Shown one piece after another: positions 33,052 to 37,500 of a DNA stretch of 37,500 bases. The notes below the pieces were generated by a model, which was not told the DNA's origin, searched no databases, and saw only the letters and a list, made by a program, of their open reading frames with translations. Each line of letters begins with the position of its first letter. Position 1 is the first letter of the stretch. The stretch comes from Planktothrix paucivesiculata PCC 9631. Its GTDB lineage: Bacteria; Cyanobacteriota; Cyanobacteriia; Cyanobacteriales; Microcoleaceae. The translations under genes and the position numbers were made by a program. The stretch lies in contig NZ_LR735016.1 of assembly GCF_900009265.2 (NCBI RefSeq), positions 52,486 through 89,985 on the forward strand, written 5' to 3'.

Positions 33052-34279
33052 AGAAAGTCTTAAACAATCTTTTAATCAATGTCGTCAAGGAACACTGAAA
33101 TTTTTTGAAAATATTGATGATGTCACCTTTCGCGCCCAACCCCATCCCGACTTTAGCCCTATTGGTTGGCATCTGGGACATATTGCTTACACGGAAGCCT
33201 ATTGGTTATTAGAAAAATGTGCCGGATTTGCACCCCTATTTCCTGAGTATGATCAACTATTTAATGCGAATGGATTACCCAAAGCAGAACGGGTTAATTT
33301 GCCACCTTTGGAAGTAATTTATCATTATTTAGCAACCGTTCGTTCCCAGGTCAACCAATATTTAGAAAATGCTCCCTTAGAAAAACAACAGCGTCTCTGG
33401 AAGTTTCTCTTACAACATGAAAGTCAACATAGCGAAACTATTGTTTTTGTTTTGCAGCTACAAAAGTTAATCACACGGAATCAATCAACTCATCCTCATC
33501 CCAACTTAACCCCCCCCATATCTGAACTCAGTCCATCTCCGACAATGATTCAGATTCCCGCCGGGGAGTTTACCATGGGGAGCAACGCCATAGACGCCTT
33601 AGATAATGAAAAACCCGCCCATCAGCACTATTTAGACACTTATTCTATAGGGCGTTACCCCGTTACCTGTGGACAATACCGAGAATTTATCCAAGCCCAG
33701 GGTTATCAAAATCCTCAATGGTGGTCAACTCAAGGTTGGCAATGGTTACAACAAAAACCAGTTAACCAACCCCTCTATTGGTCGAATGAATCTATATATA
33801 ATCACCATCCTGTTTGTGGGGTGAGTTGGTATGAAGCCCAAGCCTATTGTAACTTCGTGGGCCAGCGATTACCCACCGAGGCAGAATGGGAAAAAGCAGC
33901 CTCTTGGAATTCCTCTACTCAAACCCAACATTTCTATCCTTGGGGCGAAGCAGAACCCAGTCCAGAATTATCTAATTGTGATCAAGTCCAACTATGCACC
34001 ACCCCAGTCAATTTCTATCCCGATAGTGTCAGTCCCTACGGTTTATACGACACCCTAGGTAACGTTTGGGAGTGGACAGCCAGTTGGTTTAACCGCTACG
34101 AAGGATTTCAGCCCTATCCCTACACAGGATATTCACAAATTTACTTTGATGGTCAACACCAAGTTCTCAAAGGTGGAAGTTGCGGAACCCGCTCCTGGGC
34201 TATGCGGTCTAGCTTCCGCAATTGGTATCACCCCCATGTCCGACAAATTTTTGCTGGATTTCGTTGTGCGTCCAATTAA
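33023..34279 (+). CDS. egtB: EgtB-like iron-dependent sulfoxide synthase
   Basis: 418 residues. N-terminal DinB-like four-helix domain with GWHLGHIAYTEAYW (about 48-61) and QHESQHSET (about 131-139), giving the three-His iron site (H and HxxxH). C-terminal FGE-sulfatase/SUMF domain from about 174 (TMIQIPAGEFTMGS) with VSWYEAQAYCNFVGQRLPTEAEWE and GNVWEWTASW, ending FRNWYHPHVRQIFAGFRCA. EgtB joins hercynine with gamma-glutamylcysteine using oxygen. Start is TTG at 33023: TAGGAG lies seven bases upstream, and an ATG further in would cut the domain. It overlaps egtC by 29 bases, so translation is coupled. The C-terminus ends 24 bp before a spurious frame in the rRNA leader. Confidence 0.9.
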   Translation: MRSTSKNSLKESLKQSFNQCRQGTLKFFENIDDVTFRAQPHPDFSPIGWHLGHIAYTEAYWLLEKCAGFAPLFPEYDQLFNANGLPKAERVNLPPLEVIYHYLATVRSQVNQYLENAPLEKQQRLWKFLLQHESQHSETIVFVLQLQKLITRNQSTHPHPNLTPPISELSPSPTMIQIPAGEFTMGSNAIDALDNEKPAHQHYLDTYSIGRYPVTCGQYREFIQAQGYQNPQWWSTQGWQWLQQKPVNQPLYWSNESIYNHHPVCGVSWYEAQAYCNFVGQRLPTEAEWEKAASWNSSTQTQHFYPWGEAEPSPELSNCDQVQLCTTPVNFYPDSVSPYGLYDTLGNVWEWTASWFNRYEGFQPYPYTGYSQIYFDGQHQVLKGGSCGTRSWAMRSSFRNWYHPHVRQIFAGFRCASN

Positions 34280-34354
34280 TGTTCCAGACCCACCCAACCG
34301 AAATTGGCTAGAAAGGCGATTTTGATTAGGAAAAAAATTTTTTTGGCAAAAAGC

Positions 34355-34383
34355 TTGACAAAGCTGGCGAGGTTAGATACATT
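34355..34383 (+). promoter_or_regulatory. rRNA operon promoter
   Basis: TTGACA (34355-34360) perfectly matches the -35 box and is followed after 17 bases by TACATT (34378-34383), a four-of-six match to TATAAT. An A/T-rich run upstream (34330-34343) could be an UP-type element. About 185 bp before mature 16S. Confidence 0.7.
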
Positions 34384-34439
34384 GGTAAATGCGCTCGAGA
34401 AACGAAAGCAACGAGAGCGCGCCGAACCTAGAAAAAAGA

Positions 34440-34454
34440 ATACGTTTGAAAGTC
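34440..34454 (+). ncRNA. 5' half of the 16S processing stem
   Basis: 15 bases here are perfectly complementary to 36144-36158, after the 16S 3' end, and TCCTAG at 34466-34471 is complementary to CTAGGA at 36131-36136. The two pairings would bring 16S ends together as an RNase III substrate. Confidence 0.85.
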
Positions 34455-34567
34455 GAATTTACAAACTCCTAGTCAAAAAACTAAACGAGGAGTCAACTGT
34501 AAAGTTGATGACTCAAAAAATAACATGACTAATTAAATTAGTCAAGAGAAGAGCTAACAGATTCTTC

Positions 34568-36058
<1,491 letters not shown>

Positions 36059-36064
36059 TAGGGA

Positions 36065-36127
36065 GACCTACTTTTGAGTCGAGTGCCCAATCCAAAAATA
36101 CAGCACCCTCAAAAGTCATCCCAGGTC
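36065..36127 (+). ncRNA. D1-D1' helix of the 16S-23S spacer
   Basis: GACCT (36065-36069) pairs with AGGTC (36123-36127), with CTTTTGAG/CTCAAAAG inside. This matches the position and basal sequence of the cyanobacterial ITS D1-D1' helix. Confidence 0.75.
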
Positions 36128-36174
36128 GTGCTAGGAAAAAAGAGACTTTCAAACGTATCTCAAGTTCGGAAAAA

Positions 36175-36248
<74 letters not shown>

Positions 36249-36260
36249 CCTAAAAAATGT

Positions 36261-36333
36261 GGGGGTATAGCTCAGTTGGTAGAGCGCTGCCTTTGCAAGG
36301 CAGATGTCAGCGGTTCGAGTCCGCTTACCTCCA
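36261..36333 (+). tRNA. trnA: tRNA-Ala (TGC)
   Basis: 73 bases, GGGGGTA acceptor start paired with TACCTCC, anticodon TGC in CTTTGCAAGG, and GGTTCGAGTCC T-arm. It lies 12 bp after tRNA-Ile. Like the previous tRNA, CCA is not encoded. Confidence 0.97.
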
Positions 36334-36390
36334 CTGAAAATATTCCTAGAACCAATCAGCACTACAGCTTTCCGAGAAGAAAGAGTAAAT

Positions 36391-36430
36391 GCTGGGAAAA
36401 GTTCCAGCCAGAACCTTGAAAACTGCATAG
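36391..36430 (+). promoter_or_regulatory. boxB hairpin and boxA antiterminator of the rRNA spacer
   Basis: GCTGG/CCAGC hairpin (36391-36408, boxB) followed by GAACCTTGAAAACTGCA (from 36411, boxA), the conserved antitermination pair of cyanobacterial spacers. Confidence 0.75.
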
Positions 36431-36457
36431 AAGAATCAAAAGGGATCAAGAATGAAA

Positions 36458-36493
36458 CCAGAACCGGGAATAATAAACCCGGAAAAGTTCTGG
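36458..36493 (+). ncRNA. Spacer hairpin before 23S rRNA
   Basis: CCAGAAC (36458-36464) pairs with GTTCTGG (36487-36493), with CCGGG/CCCGG nested inside (36464-36482). It may be the V3-type helix or part of the 23S precursor structure. Confidence 0.65.
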
Positions 36494-36541
36494 TGTTCAG
36501 GAGTTCGGAAACGAACAGAAATTCTCGAAAAAAGAGAAAGT

Positions 36542-37500
<959 letters not shown>

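Larger units (their letters stand above)
34280..34567 (+). promoter_or_regulatory. rRNA operon leader
   Basis: 288 bp between egtB and 16S. After an A/T-rich stretch (34330-34343) a promoter is at 34355-34383. The leader has an RNase III-type stem half at 34440-34454, the half-site TCCTAG at 34466-34471, and a local hairpin around GAGTCAACT (34491-34515). A 74-codon frame at 34304-34528 falls inside this region and is not believed. Confidence 0.75.

Noticed and set aside
34304-34528. 74-codon plus-strand frame after egtB
   Set aside because: It covers the rRNA promoter and the 16S processing stem, is highly basic without family resemblance, and its start overlaps the leader.

Overview
The window reads as the chromosome of a filamentous, non-heterocystous-type cyanobacterium, probably close to Planktothrix/Oscillatoriales. 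Seen directly: at least a dozen copies of the HIP1 octamer GCGATCGC, a cyanobacterial 16S rRNA with an Ile(GAT)-Ala(TGC) spacer, a COP23-domain protein, an FtsH2-type protease, short LID-less adenylate kinase and heptameric intergenic repeats. The genus is inferred from remembered 16S and transposase sequences and was not tested.

Layout. 1-2597 (+): the 3' part of a COP23 protein and a long pyruvate kinase with an extra phosphohistidine-type domain. 2620-8856 (-): a GH1 beta-glucosidase, a GT28 MGDG-synthase-like glycosyltransferase, aminopeptidase P and FtsH with its own terminator. 9292-11162 (+): a ParM/StbA-like actin ATPase followed by a ribbon-helix-helix/coiled-coil protein that looks like its ParR-type adaptor. 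11231-15603 (-): a nucleotide-metabolism cluster of RNase PH, adenylate kinase, dCMP deaminase, dUTPase and the flavin-dependent thymidylate synthase ThyX, the last split by a 353-residue HNH-containing intein. 15715-18922 (+): an alarmone-hydrolase-type HD protein, an MsmK/UgpC-type ABC ATPase and an APH-fold phosphotransferase. 18936-21359 (-): a secreted unknown and a tandem-duplicated ArsA/GET3-like ATPase.

21817-27237 (+) is the most accessory-looking part: a small secreted peptide, then a 1682-residue STAND NTPase (N-terminal module, TPR-like helices, nSTAND NTPase, coiled coil, one membrane segment, about 14 WD40 repeats). 27371-30455 (-) is a translation/RNA cluster (RDD membrane protein, L33, S18, RNase II/R-family enzyme). 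A deletion-damaged IS element (30481-31556) sits only 25 bp upstream of the RDD start codon. 31828-34279 (+) holds a small unknown and the ergothioneine genes egtC-egtB. From about 34355 the window carries an rRNA operon (promoter, processing stem, 16S, tRNA-Ile, tRNA-Ala, start of 23S) running off the right edge.

How genes work together: dCMP deaminase and dUTPase make dUMP, and ThyX methylates it to dTMP, so the cluster is a compact dTMP route. EgtB and EgtC act at successive steps of ergothioneine synthesis. S18, L33 and the RNase gene are tightly spaced, as expected of an operon. The most unusual observations are the intein inside the ThyX signature motif, the possible chromosomal ParM/ParR-like pair, and the STAND protein whose sensor repeats may lie across a membrane from its NTPase, next to a secreted peptide. 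No CRISPR array, prophage or recognised defence island was seen.
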